Below the pieces are notes generated by a model. That model was not told the origin of the DNA. It searched no databases and saw only the letters and a list, made by a program, of their open reading frames with translations. The position numbers were made by a program, and so were the translations under genes. From NCBI GenBank assembly GCA_029777935.1, contig JAKORH010000251.1:1-12912 (forward strand): 12,912 bases of DNA, read 5' to 3'. This document shows, in pieces, positions 1-7,130 of this stretch (position 1 is its first letter; every line of letters starts with the position of its first letter). The stretch comes from Pseudomonadota bacterium (lineage in GTDB: Bacteria; Pseudomonadota; Gammaproteobacteria; Burkholderiales; Burkholderiaceae).

Positions 1-471
1 GGCGCGCTGTTCCTGTGCATCGGCGTGATGTACGACCGCATGCACAGCCGCAACATCGCCGACTACGGCGGCGTGGTCAACACGATGCCGATCTTCGCCA
101 GCTTCATGATGCTGTTCGCGATGGCCAACACCGGGCTGCCGGCCACGAGCGGCTTCGTCGGCGAGTTCCTGGTCGTGCTGGGCGCCATCAAGTTCAACTT
201 CTGGATCGGCGCCATCGCCGCCACCACGATGATCTGGAGCGCGGCCTATTCGCTGTGGATGTACAAGCGCGTGATCTTCGGCGCGGTGGCCAACGAGCAC
301 GTGGCGGCGATGACCGACATCGGCGCGCGCGAGTTCCTGATCCTGGCGCTGCTGGCAGTGGCGGTGCTGGCGATGGGCGTGTATCCGCTGCCGTATACCG
401 GGCTGATGCACGCATCCGTGACCGACCTGTTGCAGCACGTCGGGCAGTCGAAGATTCCGGTGACGCAATGA
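1..471 (+). CDS. nuoM: NADH-quinone oxidoreductase subunit M, C-terminal part (5' truncated by window)
   Basis: This is the last 156 residues of an antiporter-like membrane subunit of complex I, which couples NADH oxidation and ubiquinone reduction to proton pumping in the inner membrane. The reading frame is open from base 1, so the start lies outside the window. The fragment carries the NuoM signature GLPATSGFVGEFLVV near fragment residues 45-59. Its Glu (fragment residue 55) matches the TM12 glutamate that NuoM uses where the related NuoL and NuoN have a lysine. Hydrophobic segments follow at about 62-82 and 105-122, with the usual MYKRVIFG segment at about 86-93 between them. The TGA stop overlaps the nuoN start region (ATGATG at 468-473), a typical translationally coupled nuo junction. 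The identification is secure because gene order and motif agree. Confidence 0.96.
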   Translation, partial: GALFLCIGVMYDRMHSRNIADYGGVVNTMPIFASFMMLFAMANTGLPATSGFVGEFLVVLGAIKFNFWIGAIAATTMIWSAAYSLWMYKRVIFGAVANEHVAAMTDIGAREFLILALLAVAVLAMGVYPLPYTGLMHASVTDLLQHVGQSKIPVTQ

Positions 472-1958
472 TGGAAAGCCTGAACACCTGGACCGCCGCG
501 CCCGAGATCGTGCTGCTGGCGGGCGCGCTCGCGGTGCTGGCGATCGATCTGTTCGTCTCCGACGCGCGCCGCAACGTGACCTACGTGCTGGCGCTCGCCG
601 TGCTCGGCGCGACCGCCGCCGCATGCGCCGCGCTGCTGGCCGGCGACACCGTCGCCTACGCCTTCGGCCGCATGTACGTCGCCGACCCGATGGCGCACGT
701 GCTGAAGCTCGCCAGCATCGTGTGCGCCGCGCTGATGCTGGTCTATGCGCAGGGCTACGCGCGCGACCGCGAGATCTGGAAGGGCGAGCTGTTCTCGTTG
801 TCGCTGTTCGCGCTGCTCGGCATCTTCGTGATGATTTCGGCCGCCAACATGCTGGTGCTGTACCTGGGACTCGAGCTGCAGTCGCTGTCGCTGTACGCGC
901 TGGTGGCGCTGCGGCGCGACGAGGCGCGCGCCACCGAGGCGGCGATGAAGTACTTCGTGCTGGGGGCGCTCGCCTCCGGCTTTCTGCTGTACGGCATGTC
1001 GATGCTGTACGGCGCCAGCGGCACGCTCGACATCGGGCAACTGGCGCGTGCGATCGGCAGCGGCGACGTGCCGAACCGCGCCGCGCTGGTGCTCGGCACG
1101 GTGTTCGTCGTCGCCGGCATCGCGTTCAAGCTGGGCGCCGCGCCGTTCCACATGTGGCTGCCGGACGTGTACCACGGCGCGCCCACGCCGGTGACGCTGC
1201 TGATCGCCTCGGCGCCCAAGATCGCGGCGTTCGCGATCGCGGTGCGGCTGCTGGTCGAGGGCCTGCTGCCGCTGGCGGTCGACTGGCAGCAGATGCTGGT
1301 GCTGCTGGCGCTGGCCTCGCTCGCGATCGGCAACGTGACCGCGATCGCGCAGACGGATCTGAAGCGCATGCTCGGCTATTCGACGATCGGGCAGATGGGG
1401 TTCATGCTGCTGGCGATGCTGTCGGGCGTGGTCGGCGGCGACCGGCTCGCCGCCGCCAACGCCTGGAGCGCGGCGATGTTCTACGTGATCACCTACGCGC
1501 TCACCGCGCTCGGTACGTTCGGCATCATCCTGCTGCTGGCACGCGCCGGCTTCGAGGCCGAGGAGATCGCGGATCTGAAGGGCCTGAACCGGCGCAGCCC
1601 GTGGTACGCGTTCGTGATGCTGTTGCTGATGTTCTCGCTCGCCGGCATTCCGCCGACGATGGGCTTCTACGCCAAGTTTGTGGTGCTGCAGGCGCTGCTG
1701 GGCGGCGTGCTGACGGCCGGCACCGTGTGGCTGGCGGTGATCGCGCTGGCGCTGTCGCTGGTGGCGGCGTTCTACTACCTGCGCGTGGTCAAGGTGATGT
1801 ACTTCGAGGAGCCCACCGACACGCGCCCGATCGTCGCCACGCAGGACATGCGGGTGGCGCTGTCGGTCAACGGCGCGCTGGTGCTGGTGATCGGCATCCT
1901 GCCGCAATATCTGCTCGGGCTGTGCACGCAGGCGATGATCAAGGCGCTGGGCGGGTAG
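468..1958 (+). CDS. nuoN: NADH-quinone oxidoreductase subunit N
   Basis: This is a complete 496-residue proton-pumping subunit of complex I and normally the last gene of the nuo operon. The protein is almost entirely hydrophobic helices, with the conserved charged residues of the family. Glu136 lies in the LGLELQSLSLYAL helix, Lys221 and His228 in FKLGAAPFHMWLPDVYHGAP, Lys251 in SAPKIAAF, Lys299 in LKRMLGYSTIGQMGF, and Lys403 in GFYAKF. These match the proton-channel Glu and Lys residues known from E. coli NuoN. Two adjacent ATGs (468 and 471) are possible starts. The first gives a 4-base overlap with the nuoM stop; the second is better spaced (7 bases) from the weak GGTGA at 459-463. The length is normal for the family. 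Expression is presumably with the upstream nuo genes, and no promoter is visible at the junction. Confidence 0.97.
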   Translation: MMESLNTWTAAPEIVLLAGALAVLAIDLFVSDARRNVTYVLALAVLGATAAACAALLAGDTVAYAFGRMYVADPMAHVLKLASIVCAALMLVYAQGYARDREIWKGELFSLSLFALLGIFVMISAANMLVLYLGLELQSLSLYALVALRRDEARATEAAMKYFVLGALASGFLLYGMSMLYGASGTLDIGQLARAIGSGDVPNRAALVLGTVFVVAGIAFKLGAAPFHMWLPDVYHGAPTPVTLLIASAPKIAAFAIAVRLLVEGLLPLAVDWQQMLVLLALASLAIGNVTAIAQTDLKRMLGYSTIGQMGFMLLAMLSGVVGGDRLAAANAWSAAMFYVITYALTALGTFGIILLLARAGFEAEEIADLKGLNRRSPWYAFVMLLLMFSLAGIPPTMGFYAKFVVLQALLGGVLTAGTVWLAVIALALSLVAAFYYLRVVKVMYFEEPTDTRPIVATQDMRVALSVNGALVLVIGILPQYLLGLCTQAMIKALGG

Positions 1959-1960
1959 GC

Positions 1961-1984
1961 GCAATCCGCGATCCGCAATCCGCG
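1961..1984 (+). repeat. Short direct repeat in the nuoN-Nudix gap
   Basis: The 10-mer GCAATCCGCG occurs at 1961-1970 and again at 1975-1984, with a 14-base period. It fills almost the whole 27-base gap and ends one base before the ATG of the Nudix gene. No Shine-Dalgarno sequence is present in the gap. The repeat is seen directly; any role is unknown, and it may be a small tandem duplication. Confidence 0.6.
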
Positions 1985-1985
1985 C

Positions 1986-2549
1986 ATGACCGATCCCGAT
2001 CCGCTCGCCGAAGAAACCCTCGAGACGAAGCTCGCCTACCAGGGTGTCTTCCTGAAGGTGTACGAGGACCGCGTGCGCTGCCCGGACGGGCACGTCGCGC
2101 CGCGCGAGTACCTGCGGCATCCGGGCGCGGTGATGATGATTCCCGTGCACGACGACGGCCGGCTCGTGCTCGAGCGCCAGTACCGCTATCCGCTGCGCGC
2201 GAGCTTCATCGAGTTCCCGGCGGGCAAGATCGATCCGGGCGAGGATCTGCTGGCGTGCGCGCAGCGCGAACTGCTGGAAGAGACCGGCTATCGCGCGCGC
2301 GACTGGGCCTACCTCGGCAATTTCAACAACGCGATCGGCTACTGCGACGAGGCCATCTACGCGTACGTCGCGCGCGGCCTGACGCTCGACGCCGCGCGTA
2401 CCGATGACGGCGAGGTGATCGAGGTCTTCACTGCTACGCTCGATGAATTGCACGGCTGGATCCGCGCAGGCACCGTGACCGACGTGAAGACGATCGTCGG
2501 CGCGTACTGGCTCGAGCAGCATCTTGCCGGCAAATGGCCGGCTCGATGA
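1986..2549 (+). CDS. Nudix hydrolase, probable ADP-ribose pyrophosphatase
   Basis: This 187-residue cytoplasmic enzyme is predicted to hydrolyse ADP-ribose or a related nucleoside diphosphate sugar to AMP and the sugar phosphate. The Nudix box is complete at residues 80-102: Gly80, Glu86, Arg94-Glu95, Glu98-Glu99 and Gly101, matching GX5EX7REUXEEXGU. The preceding ERQYRYP and EFPAGKID segments are typical of the NudF/ADP-ribose pyrophosphatase branch, and the length suits that group. The SPG-type motif often seen after the box is not obvious; the segment there reads NNAIGYCDEA, so substrate specificity is open. The gene sits 27 bases after nuoN and lacks a recognisable ribosome binding site, so it may depend on readthrough translation from the nuo transcript. 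It converges on the PLP enzyme gene. Confidence 0.9.
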   Translation: MTDPDPLAEETLETKLAYQGVFLKVYEDRVRCPDGHVAPREYLRHPGAVMMIPVHDDGRLVLERQYRYPLRASFIEFPAGKIDPGEDLLACAQRELLEETGYRARDWAYLGNFNNAIGYCDEAIYAYVARGLTLDAARTDDGEVIEVFTATLDELHGWIRAGTVTDVKTIVGAYWLEQHLAGKWPAR

Positions 2550-2556
2550 AGCCGGC
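2537..2556. terminator. Possible bidirectional hairpin between convergent genes
   Basis: GCCGGCT at 2537-2543 and AGCCGGC at 2550-2556 can form a 7-bp stem with a 6-base loop that contains the Nudix stop codon. The 18-base gap separates two convergent genes, where a shared terminator would be expected. There is no T-run on either strand, and GCCGGC is a common word in this DNA (another copy is at 2526-2531), so support is weak. Confidence 0.3.
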
Positions 2557-2567
2557 GCGCCAGCCGC

Positions 2568-3851
2568 TCAGCACTGCCGCAGCGCGTTCTCCAGATCCGC
2601 GATCAGGTCGTCCTCGTGTTCGAGGCCGATCGACATGCGGATCAAACCGTCCGACACGCCGACCTGCGCACGCACCTCGGCCGGCACCCCGGAATGCGTG
2701 GTCGACGCCGGATGGCAGATCAACGACTCGGTGCCGCCGAGGCTCACCGCCGACTTGAACAGCGTCAGCGCGTTGATGAAGCGAAACGCCGCTGCGCGGC
2801 CGCCGTCGAGCACGATCGAGAACGTCGAGCCGGCGCCGCTGCACTGGCGCCGGTACACGGCCTGATAGGCCGGGTCGGCATTGAGCTGCGGGTGCAGCAC
2901 CTGCACCTTGCGCACCGCGTTGTCTGCGAGCCAATGCGCGACGCGGCTCGCGGTCGCGGCCGCGCGGCGCATCCGCAGCACCAGCGTCTCCATCGAGCGC
3001 GCGATCATCCACGACGAATGCGGATCGAGCTGCGAGCCGAATGCGCCGCGCGTGAGCTTCAGCTTGCGGATCAGTTCGGTGGTTCCGGTCACGCCGCCGG
3101 CGACGAGGTCGCTGTGGCCGCCGACGTACTTGGTCAGCGAATAGATCGACAGGTCGATGCCGTCGCGGATCGGGTGCTGGAAGATCGGCCCCAGCATCGT
3201 GTTGTCGCAGGCCGAGATCGGCCGGTAGCCGTGCCGGCGCTCGAACGCCGCCAGCGCCTGCGTCACGACCTGGAAATCGACCAGTGCGTTGGTCGGGTTG
3301 GCCGGCGTTTCGATGTAGACGAGCGCCACCTTGCCGCGCGATGCCGCGGCCTCGAGCGCCGCCTCCATCTGCGCCGGTGCCAGCCCGTCGGCGAACGCAT
3401 GCGGCCCCACGCCCCACTCGGGCAGGATCTTGCGGATCAGCGTCTCGGTGCCGCCGTACAGCGGCGTCGAGTGCACGATCTGGTCGCCCGGCCGCAGCAA
3501 CGTCAGGAAGGTGGTGCCGATCGCCGCCATGCCGCTCGACGTGACTGCGGCGGCCTGCGCGCCGTCGAGCAGGGCCAGCCGGTCTTCGACGATCTCGAGA
3601 TTCGGATGGTTGAAGCGGCTGTAGACGAGCCCCGCGCCGGCATCCTGCGGCGGCGGCTTGCGGCCGGCGACCACGTCGAAGAAATCGGCGCCGTCCTCCG
3701 CGGTGCGAAACGCGAAGGTCGAGGTCAGGAACACCGGCGGCTTGACCGCGCCCTCCGACAGGAACGGGTCGTACCCGTAGGACATCATCTGCGTCTCCGG
3801 GTGCAGTTCGCGGTCCAGGATCGACTTCTTGTGGTAGTTCGAGTACGACAT
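2568..3851 (-). CDS. PLP-dependent Cys/Met metabolism enzyme (cystathionine gamma-synthase / methionine gamma-lyase family)
   Basis: This 427-residue fold-type I PLP enzyme acts in sulfur amino-acid metabolism by gamma- or beta-elimination or replacement. Visible family residues are YSRFNHPN (Tyr78, Arg79; cofactor phosphate contact from the neighbouring subunit), SSGMAAI (105-111), LYGGT with Tyr132, ACDNT with Asp216 (pyridine nitrogen), SLTKYVGGHSD with the Schiff-base Lys241, and IRMSIGLE with Arg405 (substrate carboxylate). The position after Tyr-Gly that is Cys in classical methionine gamma-lyases is Gly134 here, so that assignment should not be made by default. Cystathionine gamma-synthase, cystathionine lyase or an O-acetyl/succinylhomoserine enzyme are all possible. 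The start at 3851 is chosen because GGAG lies 6 bases upstream; the frame stays open to 3962, but that extension has no family similarity and would overlap the divergent gene. A long acidic/aromatic N-terminal extension precedes the core. Confidence 0.92.
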   Translation of the reverse strand: MSYSNYHKKSILDRELHPETQMMSYGYDPFLSEGAVKPPVFLTSTFAFRTAEDGADFFDVVAGRKPPPQDAGAGLVYSRFNHPNLEIVEDRLALLDGAQAAAVTSSGMAAIGTTFLTLLRPGDQIVHSTPLYGGTETLIRKILPEWGVGPHAFADGLAPAQMEAALEAAASRGKVALVYIETPANPTNALVDFQVVTQALAAFERRHGYRPISACDNTMLGPIFQHPIRDGIDLSIYSLTKYVGGHSDLVAGGVTGTTELIRKLKLTRGAFGSQLDPHSSWMIARSMETLVLRMRRAAATASRVAHWLADNAVRKVQVLHPQLNADPAYQAVYRRQCSGAGSTFSIVLDGGRAAAFRFINALTLFKSAVSLGGTESLICHPASTTHSGVPAEVRAQVGVSDGLIRMSIGLEHEDDLIADLENALRQC

Positions 3852-3933
3852 GCGCGTCTCCGTGACTGGGTGGCGCGGCCCGGCCGGCCGCCGCGTGTGG
3901 TGCAATGATGCTCCGATTCCCGAGGAGAGAACG
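3852..3933. promoter_or_regulatory. Divergent intergenic region between the PLP enzyme and the small exported protein
   Basis: These 82 bases must carry the 5' leaders of two divergent genes. Ribosome binding sites are clear at both ends: GGAG before the minus-strand start at 3851, and GAGGAGAG at 3922-3929 before the plus-strand ATG at 3934. I see no convincing -35/-10 pair and no riboswitch-like (for example SAM-responsive) architecture; the gap is too short for one. Confidence 0.4.
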
Positions 3934-4170
3934 ATGAAGACAATCGCCGCCCTGATCGCCATGGCCGTCGTCGCCGGCTACGGTCTGCACGCGCTCGCGC
4001 AGGGGCGCACGGACGTGCGTCCGGCGGTCGTGCCGATCGCCAGCGCGTCGTCGAACGGCATTTCGTTCGCGTGGTTCTACGACCAGACCGAGCGCACGGT
4101 CTACGTGTGCCGCTCGGGGCACGGCAGCGGCGACACGGTCGACTGCAAGGCGCGCGCGAGCCTGCCGTAG
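3934..4170 (+). CDS. Small exported protein of unknown function
   Basis: This gene encodes 78 residues. The start at 3934 is preceded by a strong GAGGAGAG at 3922-3929; an upstream in-frame start at 3850 would overlap the divergent gene and has no such site. Residues 1-22 form a signal peptide (Lys2, hydrophobic core 4-20, ALA|Q as a likely cleavage point), so the mature part is about 56 residues in the periplasm or outside. The mature part has two cysteines (Cys59, Cys71) that could form a disulfide, and an aromatic stretch FAWFYDQTERTVYVC before the first. I do not recognise a named family. The YitT-like gene begins 14 bases downstream, so the two are probably co-transcribed. Confidence 0.75.
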   Translation: MKTIAALIAMAVVAGYGLHALAQGRTDVRPAVVPIASASSNGISFAWFYDQTERTVYVCRSGHGSGDTVDCKARASLP

Positions 4171-4184
4171 CCTCTGGCACCGCG

Positions 4185-4796
4185 ATGCTTTCGCCGCCGG
4201 AGGACGTCCGCCACAGCGCGTTCGAGGATGCGCAGGCGCTCGTCACCGGCGCGCTGTTCGTCGCGCTCGGGTTGGCGCTGTTCGCGCGCGCGGGACTGCT
4301 GACCGGCGGCACCGCCGGCGTCGCGTTCCTGATCCACTACGCGACCGGCTGGCGCTTCGGCGCGGTGTTCTTCGTGCTGAACCTGCCCTTCTACTGGCTC
4401 GCGGTGCGCACGCTCGGCTGGCGCTTCACGCTGAAGACCTTCTGCGCAGTGGCGCTGCTGTCGGTCGCCACCGAAGCGATGCCCGCGCTGCTCGCGATCG
4501 ATCGCCTGAATCCGGTCTACGCCGCGGTGATGGGCGGCTTCCTGGTCGGCGCGGGCCTGCTGATGTTCTTTCGCCACCAGGCGAGCCTGGGTGGCGTCAA
4601 CGTGCTGGCGCTGTATCTGCAGGAACGCCGCGGCTGGCGCGCGGGCAAGGTGCAGATGGCGATCGATGCTGCGATCGTGCTGGCCGCGTTCGCGATCGTC
4701 GACGTGCAGCGCATCGCGCTTTCGGTGCTCGGCGCGGTCGCGCTGAACCTCGTGATCGCGATCAATCACAAGCCGGGACGGTATCTCGGCGTGTGA
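4185..4796 (+). CDS. YitT-family integral membrane protein
   Basis: This inner-membrane protein of 203 residues belongs to the YitT (DUF161) family, whose transport or other role is not settled. The family pattern is visible near the N-terminus: FARAGLLTGGTAGVAFLIHY, then a second helix with VLNLPFYWLAVRTLGW, then a helix with AVMGGFLVGAGLLMFF and the conserved SLGGVN segment, and a final helix pair. Five to six membrane segments are likely. The extra cytoplasmic domain found on many Firmicutes members (DUF2179) is absent, and the length suits proteobacterial members. No good Shine-Dalgarno precedes the ATG, and the stop of the small exported gene lies 14 bases upstream, so translation may be coupled. 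Function cannot be given beyond membrane protein. Confidence 0.87.
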   Translation: MLSPPEDVRHSAFEDAQALVTGALFVALGLALFARAGLLTGGTAGVAFLIHYATGWRFGAVFFVLNLPFYWLAVRTLGWRFTLKTFCAVALLSVATEAMPALLAIDRLNPVYAAVMGGFLVGAGLLMFFRHQASLGGVNVLALYLQERRGWRAGKVQMAIDAAIVLAAFAIVDVQRIALSVLGAVALNLVIAINHKPGRYLGV

Positions 4797-4807
4797 GCCG
4801 CGCCGAG
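4785..4807. terminator. Possible bidirectional hairpin between convergent genes
   Basis: CTCGGCG at 4785-4791 pairs with CGCCGAG at 4801-4807, a 7-bp stem with a 9-base loop that spans the YitT stop codon. Only 16 bases separate the two convergent genes, so a shared terminator here is plausible. There is no T-run on either side, which keeps confidence low. Confidence 0.35.
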
Positions 4808-4812
4808 CGGCC

Positions 4813-6972
4813 TCAGCGCGCGGAGATTCGCGCCGCCAGCGCCTCGGTCCGCGCCGACGGACGCAGCCCGAGCACGATCGACAGCAGTTCGCGGCAGCGG
4901 CGATAGGCGCCGAGCGCCTGCGATAGCTCGCCGCGCGCGAGGTAGCACTCGATCAGGTGCTGATACAACTCCTCCGCGAGGTTGTCCTGCTCGAGCGCGG
5001 CGCGGTACAGATGAATCGCCGCCTCGAAGCGGCCGAGCCGCTCGAGGCGCTGGCCGAGCAGTTCGACGCTACGCACGAAGCGCGCGCGCAACCGGTCGCG
5101 CATCGGCAGTGCCCACGCCGGCACTTCGCCTTCGCCAAGAAAGTGGCCGCGGTACAGCGCCAGAAGTTGCAGCGCGCGGCGGGCCAGTTCGCCGTCCTCG
5201 ACGCGCTCGGCCCTGCTGCCGGACGCTCCGAGCAGCGACTCCACGCGCGCAGTCACATGCTCGAACGCCCAGGTGTCGAGCCACGCCGCGGACTCGTTGA
5301 AGGAGATCTGGCCGTCGCGTACCTGCATGGCATCGGCGCCCAGCAGCGTGCGCGCCCGATGCAGCATCGCCTTCAGCGAATCGCGTGCCTCGTCTCCCTC
5401 GGCGTCGGGCCACAGCGCAGCCGCGACGCGCGCCGCGTCGACCCGGCGCCCGCCCCAGGCGGCGATCAGCCGAATCAGGTCGATCAGCCGCTTCGGCGCC
5501 TTGCGTGCGGGCTTGAAGGCGGCGCCGTCGCGCTCGATCGTCATATCGCCGAGCAGTCGCACCCGCAACGGCCAAGGCCACCGCGCGATGCCGGGATCGG
5601 GGCAGGGCAGACGGCGCGCCGCGATCACCTTGCATGCAAACGTCGCATCGGCATCCAGATCGAGCGCGGCACCGCAAATGCGGGCGGCAACCTCGGGGAG
5701 CGAGCGAAAGAAATGCATATGGTCGATACTGCGTGCGAGGGTGAACGCGACCTTCAGTTCTGCGGCCGCTTCGTCGTTCGCGCCGTCGCGCAGATCCGCC
5801 AGCGCGTTCACCAGATGCAGATGCAGTTGCCCGATTGTCAACTGCGCGCCGCGTTCAAGGTCGACCACCCGCGTGAACGCTGCCACGGCTTCGTCGTAGC
5901 GCCCGAGCGCAGTCTGGATCGTTCCCATCGTCGTGATGACCGGGGCGATTTCGGACGCGACCGCGTGCGCTTCGCCGCATTGGCGCAGGGACAAGGTGGC
6001 GTGTGCCGAGGCCGTTTCGGGCTCGCCAACGAGCAGCGCATGGCGCGCACTGAGAAAGTGAAACACGGCGTAATCGCGCGGATAGGCAGGGTTGAGCAGT
6101 CCGTGCGCGTCTTCGAGGCACTGCCGCGCCACGCCCGGTCGATCTTCGGCGATGGCAAGCAAAGCGCGCAGCATTCTCTCGCGCGCCAGTAGGCGGCGTC
6201 CCGGATCGCCTCGCGCAAGGATCTCCATGGCATCGAGATCGTTCGATACCGAATCCGCTCCTTTCGGTTCACTCCAGCGGCCGACGACGCAGAACGCGTG
6301 CCAGAGCGCGCGGCTGTAGTCGGTGACCTCGGGCAGCCGCGCCACGCTTTCGCCCGCAAGATGAAAGTCGGCGGCGCGCGTTCGGTCGAGTGTCCGGCCG
6401 ATCTGGCTCAGCGCAGCGGTCGCGCAACGCAACCTGATGTTCGGGTCGACTTCGAAGCTGAGCGCTGAAAACGCGCGGTCGATGTCGGCAGTCAGGTTGC
6501 CGTCGAAGTCCGATCGCGTTCCGGCAACGATCACCCGCGCGGCGATGATGAACAGTCGGAGCGCAACGGTGCATTCCGTGACGTCGCAAGCGTTCAGCGC
6601 TCGCTCGGCACGAGCGTCGAAGCCGTCGTAAGACTGGTTGTCCAGGGAGACGCATTGGACGAGCCCGCAAGCCGCCAGGCCAAGGCCGATCGCGTCACCG
6701 GCAGCGTCGAACGACTGCTCGGCGCGCAGCCAATGCGCGCGCGCCAGCGCGAGATCATCGAATTGAGCCGCGTAACCATGCCAGAAGCGCCGCCAGCCCA
6801 GGCCAGTGGCAGGTTCGCCGTCGGCGACCAGGGCCGCACGCAACCCGGCCAGACCCTGCTCTCGGAGCAGCGCCGCCCCGTCTTCCAGCGCCGCGGGCGC
6901 CTCGAGCGCGAACCCTTCATTCGCCGCCGCGCGTGCGACGGCCTCATTCGGCGGCATGGGCTTCGGTTGCAT
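4813..6972 (-). CDS. SARP/BTAD-type transcriptional regulator with TPR-like N-terminal region
   Basis: This 719-residue cytoplasmic regulator has an all-helical, Ala/Leu-rich N-terminal part (about 20-450) that reads like degenerate TPR repeats; the clearest unit is TMGTIQTALGRYDEAVAAFTR near 348-368. A winged-helix DNA-binding domain follows at about 466-560 (VRLLGDMTIERDG, then KRLIDLIRLIAAWGG, ALWPDAEGDEARDSLKAMLHRAR). A bacterial transcriptional activator domain follows at about 565-715 (LYRGHFL, AAIHLYRAALEQDNLAEELYQHL, ALGAYRRCRELL). The winged helix plus BTAD order is that of SARP/AfsR regulators, but here the pair is C-terminal and there is no P-loop NTPase. ATG at 6972 is the only upstream start seen; Met6 is an alternative. 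It is divergent from the secreted-protein gene at 7131, its most likely regulatory partner. The signal sensed is unknown. Confidence 0.85.
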   Translation of the reverse strand: MQPKPMPPNEAVARAAANEGFALEAPAALEDGAALLREQGLAGLRAALVADGEPATGLGWRRFWHGYAAQFDDLALARAHWLRAEQSFDAAGDAIGLGLAACGLVQCVSLDNQSYDGFDARAERALNACDVTECTVALRLFIIAARVIVAGTRSDFDGNLTADIDRAFSALSFEVDPNIRLRCATAALSQIGRTLDRTRAADFHLAGESVARLPEVTDYSRALWHAFCVVGRWSEPKGADSVSNDLDAMEILARGDPGRRLLARERMLRALLAIAEDRPGVARQCLEDAHGLLNPAYPRDYAVFHFLSARHALLVGEPETASAHATLSLRQCGEAHAVASEIAPVITTMGTIQTALGRYDEAVAAFTRVVDLERGAQLTIGQLHLHLVNALADLRDGANDEAAAELKVAFTLARSIDHMHFFRSLPEVAARICGAALDLDADATFACKVIAARRLPCPDPGIARWPWPLRVRLLGDMTIERDGAAFKPARKAPKRLIDLIRLIAAWGGRRVDAARVAAALWPDAEGDEARDSLKAMLHRARTLLGADAMQVRDGQISFNESAAWLDTWAFEHVTARVESLLGASGSRAERVEDGELARRALQLLALYRGHFLGEGEVPAWALPMRDRLRARFVRSVELLGQRLERLGRFEAAIHLYRAALEQDNLAEELYQHLIECYLARGELSQALGAYRRCRELLSIVLGLRPSARTEALAARISAR

Positions 6973-7027
6973 CGCGGTCCAGGTTCCCCAGGCAACGCGC
7001 CCAGCATAGACTGCATCGCGGCCGCCG

Positions 7028-7057
7028 AATATCCGACAGCTTCCAATCGGTTCCCAA
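7028..7057 (-). promoter_or_regulatory. Candidate sigma70 promoter for the SARP/BTAD regulator gene
   Basis: Read on the minus strand, TTGGGA (7052-7057) and GATATT (7028-7033) are separated by 18 bases. Each matches the consensus hexamer at four of six positions. The promoter would start transcription shortly upstream of the gene at 6972. The -35 element lies inside the CCAATCGGTT direct repeat, so a protein bound there could block or help polymerase. This is a by-eye match only. Confidence 0.35.
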
Positions 7058-7063
7058 TCGGTT
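7043..7063 (+). repeat. 11-bp-period direct repeat, candidate regulator operator
   Basis: CCAATCGGTT occurs at 7043-7052 and 7054-7063, an exact 10-base repeat with one base between copies, so the period is 11. It lies in the 158-base gap between the SARP-like regulator and the secreted-protein gene. SARP regulators are known to bind direct repeats on one helix face spaced by 11 bp, so this is a natural candidate site for the adjacent regulator. The repeat is seen; binding is inferred. Confidence 0.55.
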
Positions 7064-7130
7064 ACCGCGCGGCGGATAGCTTCCTGACGAAGGGATCAGT
7101 CGCCTGGATCGAACGAAGACGGAGGCAGCG

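Noticed and set aside
246..2522. 758-residue open frame on the minus strand across nuoM, nuoN and the Nudix gene
   Set aside because: It is antisense to three well-supported genes, very rich in Arg, His and Gln, and has no domain; such frames are by-products of GC-rich codon use.
2616..3908. 430-residue plus-strand open frame opposite the PLP enzyme
   Set aside because: Composition is Arg/Ala/His-rich with no motif, while the opposite strand carries all the catalytic residues of a known family.
3850..3933. N-terminal extension of the small exported protein to an upstream start
   Set aside because: It would overlap the divergent PLP gene start and bury the signal peptide; a strong ribosome site precedes the ATG at 3934.
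4957..6192. 411-residue plus-strand open frame opposite the SARP-like regulator
   Set aside because: Low-complexity shadow of the minus-strand gene; the real frame shows winged-helix and BTAD motifs.
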